A stretch of DNA of 44,436 bases from Zoogloea sp044344315 (GTDB lineage: Bacteria > Pseudomonadota > Gammaproteobacteria > Burkholderiales > Rhodocyclaceae), in assembly GCF_044344315.1 (NCBI RefSeq), contig NZ_JBIJDC010000029.1, positions 1-44,436 on the forward strand, read 5' to 3'. Numbering within the stretch: position 1 is the first letter of the stretch; each line of letters opens with the position of its first letter. The notes under the pieces are model-generated. The model did not search any database and was not told the origin of the DNA. It was given only the letters and a program-made list of their open reading frames with translations. Made by a program: the position numbers and the translations under genes. Shown piece after piece: positions 7,485 through 15,548 of this stretch.

Positions 7485-9005
7485 TTACAGCCCGAAGAAT
7501 TCGCGGATTTTCTTGCCCAGGGCGGCGACGTCCGAGCCCTGGGTGGAATGGGAGGCGGGCTTGCCCTCGGCATGGCCTCTTTCGAGGGCCTGGAAGTGTT
7601 CGAGCCGGGCCTCGAGAATGGCCGAGATGCCTTCGGCCAGTTCCGGTCGGGCGCGGATGATGTGTTCGAAGCCGGCCTTGTCGAGGCGGTAGGCTTCCAT
7701 GTCGGTGGTGGCGATGACGGTGGCCCGCCGTGGTGCGCCGGTCATCAGGCCGAGCTCGCCGAAGACGCTGCCGGGGCCACGTTTTTCCAGCAGGCGCTGG
7801 GGGCTGCCGTCGGGGGGCTGCCACCAGGCCTCGGCTTCGCCGCTGACGATGATGTACAGCCAGTGGGCGATGGCGCCCTGGCGGGTGACGATGTCACCCC
7901 GCGCAAAGGGTGCGTTTACCAGGCGTCCGGCCAGTTCGAGCTGTTCGGCTTCGGAGAGACGTGAGAATAGGTCGATCTGGGCAATGGCCTGGAGGCGGCG
8001 ATTGAGCTCCCGGGCACGGACTTCGCCCCGGTGGGCTTCACCCTCCTGCACCAGGTGGATGGTCTGGTCGCTGACCGCCAGGCGGATGCCCTCCCGCTGC
8101 AGGGCGGCGAGCACGTGGTGACGGACGTCGGAGTCGGTGATCTCATCCGGTCCGGGATCGATCAGCCAGTAGCGCAGCTGGTAGCGGGCGAAGCCCGGTC
8201 CGAAATCCATCAGCAGGCACTGGGGCTGCGGGTCCAGGCTGACGTTGGGGACGCGGGCGGTCTGGATGTCCTGCAGCACGGCAGTGGTGATCCGTGCTGG
8301 CGGCACCGACAGGTCTACGTTGAAGGCGATGATCCGCCGCTGCTGGGGTACCGCTTGGCGCTTGTTGCAGATCACCGCATAACGGTTCTTCATGAGATGG
8401 CTGTTGGGGATGACGACCCGTTCGCCGCTGCGCGTGACGATGGCGGTGTAGCGCCACTGGATGTCGCTGACCCGCCCGGCCACGTCGCCCATCTGGATCC
8501 AGTCGCCGATCTCCAGCGAATTGTCCATCTGCAGGGCCAGGCCCCCGAGCAGGTTGCCCAGGGTGTCCTGCATGGAGATGGCGACCACCGCGGTGAGGAC
8601 GGCGGAGGTGGCGAACAGGTGGGAGAACTCGACTCCGGCCAGGTTGAGGCGCAGGAAGGCCCAGGCCACGTAACCGATGATCACCAGGATATCCGCCAGG
8701 ATGCCGGAGATGTGCACCCGCATGCGGGGCAGTACGACATTGAAGAGGGCCAGGCCGAGGTAGCGGATCACCGCCAGGCCCTCGCCGAAAACGGCCATCT
8801 CCCGCAGCCAGCGCAGGGCAGCAGGCTGGACCTGATCGGCCAGCAGCCCGGCCAGCAGATCGCCCATCAGACAGGCGGCAAAGAACACCCCTGTATTCAT
8901 CAGCGAGCGGCGCCAGGCCTGCAGCGGACGCAGGATGAGGGCGGCGCCGACCAGCATGAGCAGGATGGCGTAGGGAGCTTCCGGGCTGAGGAAGGGCAGG
9001 GTCAT
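7485..9005 (-). CDS. MscS-family mechanosensitive channel with C-terminal cyclic nucleotide-binding domain
   Basis: 506 residues. The first ~130 residues hold about four membrane segments. The pore-lining and beta-domain region follows (VVAISMQDTLGNLLGGLALQ, IGDWIQMGDVAGRVSDIQWR), which is the MscS signature. A soluble beta/alpha domain comes next. From about 345 a Crp-like cyclic nucleotide-binding domain begins (LFSRLSEAEQLELA, GPGSVFGELGLMTGAPRRATV). The FGE...RRAT phosphate-binding cassette is intact, so cAMP or cGMP binding is plausible. Such fusions are known as bacterial cyclic-nucleotide-gated relatives of MscS. A membrane adenylate cyclase is encoded about 5 kb away; any link is inference. 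It sits in the inner membrane. Confidence 0.87.
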   Translation of the reverse strand: MTLPFLSPEAPYAILLMLVGAALILRPLQAWRRSLMNTGVFFAACLMGDLLAGLLADQVQPAALRWLREMAVFGEGLAVIRYLGLALFNVVLPRMRVHISGILADILVIIGYVAWAFLRLNLAGVEFSHLFATSAVLTAVVAISMQDTLGNLLGGLALQMDNSLEIGDWIQMGDVAGRVSDIQWRYTAIVTRSGERVVIPNSHLMKNRYAVICNKRQAVPQQRRIIAFNVDLSVPPARITTAVLQDIQTARVPNVSLDPQPQCLLMDFGPGFARYQLRYWLIDPGPDEITDSDVRHHVLAALQREGIRLAVSDQTIHLVQEGEAHRGEVRARELNRRLQAIAQIDLFSRLSEAEQLELAGRLVNAPFARGDIVTRQGAIAHWLYIIVSGEAEAWWQPPDGSPQRLLEKRGPGSVFGELGLMTGAPRRATVIATTDMEAYRLDKAGFEHIIRARPELAEGISAILEARLEHFQALERGHAEGKPASHSTQGSDVAALGKKIREFFGL

Positions 9006-9067
9006 GGCAGGGAAGGGGGCCGGTCGGCGGGCGCGGCGAGCCGCAGTATTACCCTTAACGGACTGCG

Positions 9068-9089
9068 CCCGCCCGAATGAAGGGGCGGG
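9068..9089 (-). terminator. Hairpin between HIT gene and mscS-like gene
   Basis: CCCGCCC (9068-9074) and GGGCGGG (9083-9089) form a perfect 7-bp stem with an 8-base loop. It lies 22 bases after the HIT gene stop and 62 bases before the mscS ATG. No T run follows, so it is a weak candidate for a stop between the two units. Confidence 0.35.
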
Positions 9090-9111
9090 TGCCGGAGGGG
9101 GCGGAGGGGCT

Positions 9112-9522
9112 TCAGATCACGGCGCGCAGGCGTTCGGCCATGGCGTCGAGGGCCTCGCGGCCGGGGGAGCTGGCGGGCCAGAAGGGCAGCAGCTTGTCGT
9201 CGTTGAAACGGGGCAGGACGTGGATGTGGAAGTGGAAGACGGTCTGGCCGCCAGCAACTTCGTTGGCCTGGAACAGGGTGATGCCGTCGCAGCCGGTGGC
9301 GGCCTTGACCGCACGTGCGACCCGGGTGGTGGCCTGGAAAACGGCCGCCGACAGGGTTTCGTCCAGGTCGTAGATGTTGGCTACGTGGGGCTTGACGATG
9401 ACCAGGGCGTGGCCGGGGTGGGCCGCCACGATGTTGAGGAAGGACAGGGTGTGCTCATCCTCGTGGATCTTCGAGGCGGGCAGCTCGCCGCGTACGATGC
9501 GGCAGAAAATGCAGTCGTCCAT
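9112..9522 (-). CDS. HIT family nucleotide hydrolase/transferase (HINT-like)
   Basis: 136 residues from MDDCIFCRI, the typical HIT family start; the longer open frame adds an unlikely Pro-rich extension. C4 and C7 with H46 are the usual zinc ligands. The histidine triad HFHIH is at 97-101, with H99 the expected nucleophile that forms a nucleotidyl intermediate. FLNIVAAHPGHALVIVKPH is typical. The family hydrolyses nucleoside phosphoramidates or dinucleotides in the cytosol; the natural substrate is unknown. The gene follows the thioredoxin-like gene after 25 bases and is probably the last of that operon. Confidence 0.88.
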   Translation of the reverse strand: MDDCIFCRIVRGELPASKIHEDEHTLSFLNIVAAHPGHALVIVKPHVANIYDLDETLSAAVFQATTRVARAVKAATGCDGITLFQANEVAGGQTVFHFHIHVLPRFNDDKLLPFWPASSPGREALDAMAERLRAVI

Positions 9523-9547
9523 GGGTGGGGTCTCCGTGTTGTCGTTG

Positions 9548-9931
9548 TCAGTTGCCCCTGGCGGCCAGGGCACGTTTCAGGTTGCGTTCGGTCTGCCAGC
9601 TGCGGCGCAGGGGGTCGGCATGGGCATGGCGGCGGCTCTCCTCGGGGGTTTGGGCGTGGAAGCTCTCGAGGGTGCGCTGCAGCAGTTCCAGATGCGGCAG
9701 CATGGTGCCGAAGAAGACCACGGTGTCGTCGCGCTGGATGAGCAGGGTGGGGAAGTTCTCCACGTCATAGTCATCGACCAGGTCGGCATCGTCCTCCACG
9801 TCGATCCACAGGAAGCGGGCGGCGGGAAAGCGCTCGGCGAGCGCGTGGAAGCCGGCCTGGTAGTCGCGGCAGGTGCCGCACCAGGCGGCACACAGGCAGG
9901 CAACGAGGAATTCAGGCGTGTCGGTGTTCAT
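9548..9931 (-). CDS. Thioredoxin-like protein
   Basis: 127 residues from MNTDTPEFLV. The redox motif WCGTC is at 17-21, with C18 and C21; two further Cys at 12 and 14 precede it, which is unusual. The fold continues with FLWIDVEDDADLVDDYDVENFPTLLI, where the cis-Pro segment FPTLL is normal for thioredoxins. No signal peptide is seen, so it should act in the cytosol. The start ATG overlaps the stop of the upstream small Cys protein (ATGA), which indicates coupled translation. A general disulfide reductase role is inferred from the fold; the partner may be the upstream protein. Confidence 0.84.
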   Translation of the reverse strand: MNTDTPEFLVACLCAAWCGTCRDYQAGFHALAERFPAARFLWIDVEDDADLVDDYDVENFPTLLIQRDDTVVFFGTMLPHLELLQRTLESFHAQTPEESRRHAHADPLRRSWQTERNLKRALAARGN

Positions 9932-10194
9932 CGGGCAGGATTGTCGCCGGTTTCGGGGGCCGACGGGAGGGCGGGAGGCAGCGTGGGCGGAGCGAGGGCG
10001 ATCCATCTGACCCACTGGCCGCAGGCGTTGCGCGGGCCGCGGCGGCTGCTGCCGTGCCAGGGGCCCTCCTGGCAAGGGCCGCGGTCATTGTCTTCGTCGT
10101 AGTCCACCGTGTCGGGGGTGCTGCCCGGCGTGCGCTCACCACCCCAGCGGTTGCAGCTGAGGCAGCGGCGGCGTTCGGCGGACTGGCTGGCCAC
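9928..10194 (-). CDS. Small conserved-looking four-Cys protein of unknown function
   Basis: 88 residues, not recognised. Cys residues are at 11, 14, 41 and 58, with the CLSC pair near the start, so a small zinc site or redox site is possible. The segment TVDYDEDNDRGPCQEGPW is very acidic, the region GQWVRWIAL is aromatic, and the end is Pro-rich. It lies 3 bases after the transglutaminase stop and overlaps the thioredoxin start (ATGA), which argues strongly that it is a real gene of this operon. The function is open; it could be a thioredoxin substrate. Confidence 0.62.
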   Translation of the reverse strand: MASQSAERRRCLSCNRWGGERTPGSTPDTVDYDEDNDRGPCQEGPWHGSSRRGPRNACGQWVRWIALAPPTLPPALPSAPETGDNPAR

Positions 10195-10197
10195 GGA

Positions 10198-11109
10198 TCA
10201 CGCTCGGGTCTGCAGGTCGGTGGGCAGGACGGCGAGCTTGCGCACCTTGACGTCCACCTCCATGCCCATGAAGTCACCGTCGTGGCCGGTGTAGCTGCCG
10301 GTGAGGGGGCTGGCCTGAGCGGGATCACGCACGTAGGCGACGCGGATCAGGTTGTCGCCGCCAAACAGGCTGTTGGTGGGGTCGAAGGGCAGCCAGCCTG
10401 CGCCCGGCAGGTAGATCTGCAGCCAGGCGTGGGTGGCACCCGAGCCGATCATGACGTCGGTTCCGCCATCCAGGGCCGGGTCGTAGAGGTAGCCGGACAC
10501 GAAACGGGCGGCGAAGCCCAGGCGACGCACGACCTCCATCATGAACAGGGCGTAGTCACGGCAGGTGCCGCTTTTCAGCTCCAGGGTCTGCAGGGGAGAC
10601 TGGGTGCCCTCGACATAGCGGGAGGTGTAGGAGAACTGTTCGCGGATGCCGGTAGCGATATCGATCAGCAGCTCGCGGGTCTTGCGGTGCTGGCCCCGGG
10701 TGAGAAACTGGTCGGCCCACAGGCGCAGATGCCCGCCGGGGTCGGGGTAGCAGGGTTCGACGAAGTTGCGCAGGTCGTAGCGCTCGGACACGCCGTACTC
10801 GAAGGGGAAGACTTCGGCGGAGGCGGCCAGGGGAAGCTCGAGGTTGCGCACGCCCAGGTGCTCGACGGTCACGCGGGCGACGAACTTCAGCTCGGTGGCC
10901 TGGCCGGGAATGCGCACATGGGTGACCGAGTTGGAGAACACATCATGCACCCAGCGGATCTCCGCATCGGGGCTCACGTCCAGTGTGCAGGTGAGTACCC
11001 GTATGTCGTGACTGGTACGCGGCAGGAACATCATGCGGTGTTCGCCGAAGCTGACGGGCTTGCGGTAGCGGTAGAGCGTGGTGTGCTCGATTTCGAGGAT
11101 GACCGACAT
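10198..11109 (-). CDS. Transglutaminase-like cysteine protease-fold protein
   Basis: 303 residues. The N-terminal beta domain (IEHTTLYRYRKPVSFGEHRMMF) is the bacterial transglutaminase N-terminal region. The catalytic triad is Cys183 in SGTCRDYALF, His227 in GATHAWLQIY and Asp243 in GWLPFDPTN. No signal peptide or membrane segment is seen, so it is probably cytosolic. In this family members may act as proteases, peptidases or transglutaminases; the substrate is unknown. It heads an operon with the small Cys protein, the thioredoxin-like gene and the HIT gene. Confidence 0.85.
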   Translation of the reverse strand: MSVILEIEHTTLYRYRKPVSFGEHRMMFLPRTSHDIRVLTCTLDVSPDAEIRWVHDVFSNSVTHVRIPGQATELKFVARVTVEHLGVRNLELPLAASAEVFPFEYGVSERYDLRNFVEPCYPDPGGHLRLWADQFLTRGQHRKTRELLIDIATGIREQFSYTSRYVEGTQSPLQTLELKSGTCRDYALFMMEVVRRLGFAARFVSGYLYDPALDGGTDVMIGSGATHAWLQIYLPGAGWLPFDPTNSLFGGDNLIRVAYVRDPAQASPLTGSYTGHDGDFMGMEVDVKVRKLAVLPTDLQTRA

Positions 11110-11186
11110 GGGAACGCCTTCCGAAGGGGATCGTCCGGATTATGGGGCAGAAACCGCGGCGTGCCTGCCTGCCCGGCCAGCCGGAC

Positions 11187-11846
11187 TCACTTGCGCAGGG
11201 GGGCCCGGAGGTCTTCGAAGCGGGCTGGCGCCACGTATTGCATGAGTTCCTTGCCCTTGCTGTCGAGGACGATGTCGAGGCCCTTGGCGGGGTAGAGCAG
11301 ATGTTCCAGGTGCTCATTGACGCGGATACGCTCGCTGGGCTGGCCGAAGCGTTCGAGGATCACGCTTTCGTCCAGCTGGGCGCTGGGGATGAAGGCGATG
11401 CCGCGGATCGGCGCGGCCAGCACGGCGGCCCGGTCGGCTTGGGCGAGGGTGGCCTTGCGGGTGGTGCTCTGCATGTACTCGGTCTTCGGGGCACGCTCGC
11501 GCATGCCTTCGATGACTTCCTTCGACAGGTCGGCGGTGATGATCAGCTTGCCGGCGACGAAGCCGAGGGTAATGGCTTCGTAGTAGCCCTCGGCGTTGCC
11601 GGTTTCCTGAGGCTCGGCGACGACGGCCAGCTGCATCTCGTTGCCGAAGCGGGCGCGGGCGTCGGCCAGGGTGCTGCGGCCGAGGGTCAGGTCGAAGACC
11701 TTTGACTCGCCGCTGGGCAGGGTTTCGATCTGCCAGGGCAGGCCGGAGGTGGGCACGGCCTGGGGGTCGTAGTGGGTGAACTGCCAGACCACGGGCCCGA
11801 CGAGGACGGCCAGGGCGAGAAGGATGATGCCGAGAGCGAATTTCAT
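11187..11846 (-). CDS. Unknown protein with N-terminal membrane anchor
   Basis: 219 residues. Residues 1-24 (KFALGIILLALAVLVGPVVWQF) form a membrane anchor or signal sequence. The rest is soluble and probably periplasmic, with LTLGRSTLADARARFG near residue 55. A similar pattern is seen again near the end (ILERFGQPSERIRVNEHLEHLLYPAKGLDIVLDSKG), which suggests two related halves, perhaps SmpA/OmlA-like folds. That fold guess is weak. It follows rlhA after 9 bases and is likely co-transcribed. No function is proposed. Confidence 0.66.
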   Translation of the reverse strand: MKFALGIILLALAVLVGPVVWQFTHYDPQAVPTSGLPWQIETLPSGESKVFDLTLGRSTLADARARFGNEMQLAVVAEPQETGNAEGYYEAITLGFVAGKLIITADLSKEVIEGMRERAPKTEYMQSTTRKATLAQADRAAVLAAPIRGIAFIPSAQLDESVILERFGQPSERIRVNEHLEHLLYPAKGLDIVLDSKGKELMQYVAPARFEDLRAPLRK

Positions 11847-11855
11847 GGATGGGGG

Positions 11856-13793
11856 TCAGTGGGGGGCGTGGAAGCCCGCAGGCACCTTGGCATGGAACAC
11901 CACCGGGACGGCCGGGGTGTCGAGGACCGACTGACGGATGCGGCCGATGACGTGCATCTCGCAGCGCTTGCAGTCGAACTTGAGGGTGAGCTTTTCCTTG
12001 CCGTTGATCAGGGTCATCGGGTCGGGCTTGATGCCTTTCACTTCCTTCGGACACAGGTTGAAGCTGTAGCGCAGGCAGTGCTTGGTGATCATCAGGGAGG
12101 CGTCGTCAGTGTGCTCGTTGGCCTCGTAGGCGGCCTCGATGAGTTCGACGCCGTGACGGTGATAGAAGTCCCGGGCCCTCTGGTTGAGCACGTTGGCCAG
12201 GTAGCTGAGCTCGGTTTCGGGGTAGGGCACCGGCGGCTCGACGGCGGGGCGCGGCATGAGGCGCGGCAGGGCGGCCAGGCGGGCGGCCTCGAGTCGCTCC
12301 ACCGCATCCCGGCGCAGGGCGTTGATGGCGCCGGCAGGGAGGAACCACGGCGCGGACAGCTGCAGCTCGATGCGGCCCGCCCCGAAAATCGTCGTACCCA
12401 GTTTGCCAAGGCTGTCCTTCAGGCCGCCGAGGGCGCGTTCGGCATCCTTGGCGGGCTCCTTGGCGTGGGGCAGGCTGGCACTGGCGGAGATGCCGGTCTC
12501 GTCGGTGAGGGTGAGGGCGAAGCCGTCGGCGGTTTCGGCGAACAGTATGTCCACGGCGATGCGGCGTTCGGCGGACTTCTTTTCGAGCATGCGCTCGAAC
12601 TCATGGTCCCGGTTGCGGAACAGGCCGCTGCCCGGGAACAGGTCGGGCGGCACGGGCTCGGCGGTATGGACACGGAAGTCTTCGCCGATCTTCTCGGCGC
12701 GGTTCACCCGCAGGCCGACCAGTTCGCCCTTGCGGTCGTAGAAGCTGAGGCCGTCGCCGTTGTGCAGCTCGACTGCGCTGGTGGTGTCGAAGTGGCGGCG
12801 CTGTTTGCCATCCAGGCGGATCACGCTGCCTACCGGCTCGCCGACGAACTTGGGCGAGTCGAAGGCGCCGATGTCGGCGGTCCGGCCGTTCACGAAGTAG
12901 TCGGTGGCGCCCCGGTTGAAGGTCTTGTCGGCCAGGGGCTGGAACAGGAAGGTGCTGCGCCCGGCGGAGGTGCGCGAGTACTCGGGCGCGTCCTCCATGA
13001 TGCCGTCGAGGATCAGGCGGTAGTGGGCGGTGATGTTCTTGACGTAGGCCATGTCCTTGTAGCGGCCTTCGATCTTGAAGCTGCTGATGCCCGCGTCGGC
13101 CAGGGCGCGCAGGTTGGCGCTCTGGTTGTTGTCCTTCATGGACAGCAGGTGCTGGTTGCTGGCCAACACGTTGCCGTCCTTGTCCGACAGGTCGTAGGGC
13201 AGGCGGCAGGCCTGGGAGCACTCGCCGCGGTTGGCGCTGCGCCCGGTGTGGGCGTGGCTGATGTAGCACTGCCCCGAGAAGGCTACGCACAGGGCGCCGT
13301 GGATGAAGAACTCCAGGGTGCAGTCGGTGGCGGCGGCCACCTTTTTGATCTCGGTGAGGGTCATCTCACGCGCCAGCACGATCTGCGAAAAGCCCACGTC
13401 CTGCAGGAAGCGCGCCTTTTCGGGGTGGCGGATGTCGGTCTGGGTGCTGGCGTGGAGCTGGATGGGCGGCAGGTCGAGCTCAAGCAGGCCCATGTCCTGG
13501 ACGATCAGGGCGTCGGCGCCGGCTTCGTGGAGCTGGCGGATCAGGGCGGAGGCGCCGTCGAGCTCGGCGTCGTGGAAGATGGTGTTGCAGGTGACGAAGA
13601 CCCGCGCCCCGAAGCGATGGGCATGGCGCGCCAGGCGCTCGATGTCGGCCACCGTGTTCTCGGCATTGGCCCGCGCGCCGAAGGCCGGACCTCCGATGTA
13701 GATGGCGTCGGCGCCGTGGTTGACCGCCTCGATGCCGATGTCCGCAGTGCGGGCCGGGGCGAGGAGTTCGAGCTGTTTGCGGGAATGGTTCAT
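11856..13793 (-). CDS. rlhA: U32 family protein, RlhA-type 23S rRNA C2501 hydroxylase
   Basis: 645 residues from MNHSRKQLELLAPA, close to E. coli RlhA/YdcP (653). The TIM-barrel-like U32 domain covers about 1-330: LLAPARTADIGIEAVNHGADAIYIG, then FFIHGALCVAFSGQCYIS and RGECSQACRLPYDL, which hold the conserved Cys cluster, and FKIEGRYKDMAYVKNIT. The C-terminal half is the collagenase/DUF3656-type extension and ends with a CKRCEMHVIG pair. RlhA hydroxylates C2501 of 23S rRNA in E. coli and needs Fe-S and prephenate-linked functions. The longer open frame upstream of the ATG is not typical of the family. An antisense open frame of 722 codons over this gene is a GC artefact. Confidence 0.85.
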   Translation of the reverse strand: MNHSRKQLELLAPARTADIGIEAVNHGADAIYIGGPAFGARANAENTVADIERLARHAHRFGARVFVTCNTIFHDAELDGASALIRQLHEAGADALIVQDMGLLELDLPPIQLHASTQTDIRHPEKARFLQDVGFSQIVLAREMTLTEIKKVAAATDCTLEFFIHGALCVAFSGQCYISHAHTGRSANRGECSQACRLPYDLSDKDGNVLASNQHLLSMKDNNQSANLRALADAGISSFKIEGRYKDMAYVKNITAHYRLILDGIMEDAPEYSRTSAGRSTFLFQPLADKTFNRGATDYFVNGRTADIGAFDSPKFVGEPVGSVIRLDGKQRRHFDTTSAVELHNGDGLSFYDRKGELVGLRVNRAEKIGEDFRVHTAEPVPPDLFPGSGLFRNRDHEFERMLEKKSAERRIAVDILFAETADGFALTLTDETGISASASLPHAKEPAKDAERALGGLKDSLGKLGTTIFGAGRIELQLSAPWFLPAGAINALRRDAVERLEAARLAALPRLMPRPAVEPPVPYPETELSYLANVLNQRARDFYHRHGVELIEAAYEANEHTDDASLMITKHCLRYSFNLCPKEVKGIKPDPMTLINGKEKLTLKFDCKRCEMHVIGRIRQSVLDTPAVPVVFHAKVPAGFHAPH

Positions 13794-13894
13794 GGAGCGC
13801 TCTCGGGGTGGGTGTGCTGCTCGGGCGGCAGCTTGCAACCCGGCATTATCCCCGGTAGCGCCGGGAGCGTCGACCATGCCCGGGAAAGCAAGGC

Positions 13895-13923
13895 TTGGCG
13901 CGGGGCCGAGGCGCTGGGACAAT
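13895..13923 (+). promoter_or_regulatory. Candidate sigma-70 promoter for slyX
   Basis: TTGGCG (13895-13900), a 17-base spacer and GACAAT (13918-13923) lie 29 bases before the slyX ATG. The -35 matches TTGACA at 4 of 6 and the -10 matches TATAAT at 4 of 6. It is a plausible but unproven site in an otherwise featureless divergent gap (13794-13952). Confidence 0.4.
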
Positions 13924-13952
13924 CCCGCTCTCACTCATAAAAGGGCCGAAAC

Positions 13953-14156
13953 ATGGAATCCCGACTGATGGAAATCGAGATCAAGCTCGCCTTGACCGAA
14001 GACCTGGTGGATACCCTCAATCTCACCGTGCACCGTCAGCAGGAGCAGATCGATGCTCTGCAGCGCCAGCTGGTGGCACTGGCCAGGCAGTTGCAGGCAT
14101 CCACGCCCTCGGCCGAGGCGCGGGATCTGCGGGAAGAGATCCCGCCGCACTATTGA
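13953..14156 (+). CDS. slyX: SlyX family protein
   Basis: 67 residues. Almost the whole protein is a heptad coiled coil (LMEIEIKLALTEDLVDTLN, RQQEQIDALQRQLVALARQL). It ends with LREEIPPHY, the signature of SlyX. SlyX is a small cytosolic protein of unknown molecular function first seen in E. coli next to slyD. Here it is flanked by rlhA (divergent) and an adenylate cyclase (convergent). Length is normal for the family. Confidence 0.87.
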   Translation: MESRLMEIEIKLALTEDLVDTLNLTVHRQQEQIDALQRQLVALARQLQASTPSAEARDLREEIPPHY

Positions 14157-14174
14157 GCGCGCTTGAGGGCGCCC

Positions 14175-15452
14175 TCAGGCCGCTTCCGGTGTGCGCCGCC
14201 GTGCCGCCGGGCTGACGGCGAAGATGCGCGGGCTGCGCAGGCGATACACCGGGACGTAGCCCTTGCCCTTGAGGAAGAGCAGCAGGGGCTTGGCGAAGAC
14301 GAAGGTATTGCGCAGCCGTTCGAACATCTGGCCGTCACACTGGATCGCGCTGGGCTCGCCTTCCGTGCACAGCCGGTAGGCCAGGTTGACGGTGTCGCCC
14401 CACAGGTCGTAGATGAATTTCCCCCGCCCCACCACGCCCGCCACGACCGGGCCGGAGGCGATGCCGATGCGCAGCTCAAGCTCGAGGCTGTCGGTGATGG
14501 CCGGGTCGCGCAGGGTGGATTGCATGGCCAGGGCTAACGAGGCGGCGGCGGCGTGGGGCTCGCGGGGGTGCGCGTTGAGCCCGCCGGCCACCATGTAGCC
14601 GTCGCCGATGGTCTTGATGCGCTCCAGGCCTCTCTCTTCGGTAAGTTCGTCGAAACGGCAGAAGATCCGGTTGAGTAGCGCGAAGACTTTCTTCGGCGGC
14701 ATGTCGCTGGCGATGCGGGTGTAATTGACGATGTCGGCAAACATCACTACGACCTCGGGGTGTCCGTCGGCGATCGTTCCGGATTGCTCCTTGAGGCGTG
14801 CGGCGATGGGCGCCGGCAGGATGTTGAGCAGCAGGCGCTCGGAGCGCTCCTGTTCGCGGCGCAGCTGGCGGTGGGCGGCGGCCAGGCGGGCGCGGGTCTT
14901 GCCCCGCTGACGCAGGGCGAAGCGCAGCAGGGGATACAGCACGCCGGACACCAGGATGACGTGAAGCGCCATGAACAGGGGGCTGCCCGCCTGGGGGCCG
15001 AGACTGGCAGAAAGCGCTGTGAGCCCCAGGAACCCGATAAACCACAGGTTGGAGGCGGCGTTGCCGACGGTGAGCAGGGCGCAGGCGGGGGCGATGACTG
15101 CCCACAGGGCCAGGCCCGAGGTGGCCGGCGTGGAGGGCAGGCTGACCAGAGTGAGCAGGGGGAAGATCAGCATCAGCCCGAGCTGGCTGCCCCGGTAGCG
15201 CGCAAAGTGCCGGTGCCAGGGAAAGAGGGCGTAATTAAGCAGGACCAGCAGCGGCACAAGGGCGCCGGGCGCAGCGGTGAAGCCGGTGTCGAGCTGATGG
15301 CCGATGAGGAGCCAGATCAGTGCGGCGGGACCGAACAGCAGGCTGGCCAGGTTGAGCAGGGAGAGGCGCAGGCGCTGCTCTTCATCGTCCTCCGGGCGCG
15401 CGCCGGCGTGGATCAGGCGGCTGAGAAGGGCAAGGAACCGGATGACCGGCAT
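14175..15452 (-). CDS. Membrane-bound class III adenylate cyclase
   Basis: 425 residues from MPVIRFLALL; an earlier ATG at 15512 would add an untypical Cys/His-rich extension. Residues about 30-185 contain six likely membrane segments, followed by a signalling helix (RQLRREQERSERLLLNILP). The catalytic domain (about 245-405) has the metal-binding Asp in VVMFADIVNYTR, Lys and Asp in IKTIGDGYM, and the second substrate region YDLWGDTVNLAYRL. Lys and Asp at the base-selecting positions indicate ATP, so cAMP is the likely product. It may feed Crp-like regulators or the nucleotide-gated MscS channel; that is inference. Confidence 0.86.
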   Translation of the reverse strand: MPVIRFLALLSRLIHAGARPEDDEEQRLRLSLLNLASLLFGPAALIWLLIGHQLDTGFTAAPGALVPLLVLLNYALFPWHRHFARYRGSQLGLMLIFPLLTLVSLPSTPATSGLALWAVIAPACALLTVGNAASNLWFIGFLGLTALSASLGPQAGSPLFMALHVILVSGVLYPLLRFALRQRGKTRARLAAAHRQLRREQERSERLLLNILPAPIAARLKEQSGTIADGHPEVVVMFADIVNYTRIASDMPPKKVFALLNRIFCRFDELTEERGLERIKTIGDGYMVAGGLNAHPREPHAAAASLALAMQSTLRDPAITDSLELELRIGIASGPVVAGVVGRGKFIYDLWGDTVNLAYRLCTEGEPSAIQCDGQMFERLRNTFVFAKPLLLFLKGKGYVPVYRLRSPRIFAVSPAARRRTPEAA

Positions 15453-15548
15453 GGCATGACACGCGGTGGTTGAACCGGCCCGAGTGTCATGCCCGCAGGC
15501 AACGGGGGTCAAGGGTGGCTTGCACCCGAAGTGTGGGAAATTGTGTCT

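Noticed and set aside
7441..7824. Longer N-terminus of the RlmI-like protein
   Set aside because: The extra residues are Arg/Pro-rich, overlap the mscS gene end in another frame, and precede the normal family start.
11772..13940. 722-codon open frame antisense to rlhA
   Set aside because: Low-complexity Gly/Val/Ala product, no family features, and it mirrors a well-supported gene; high GC content removes stops on the other strand.
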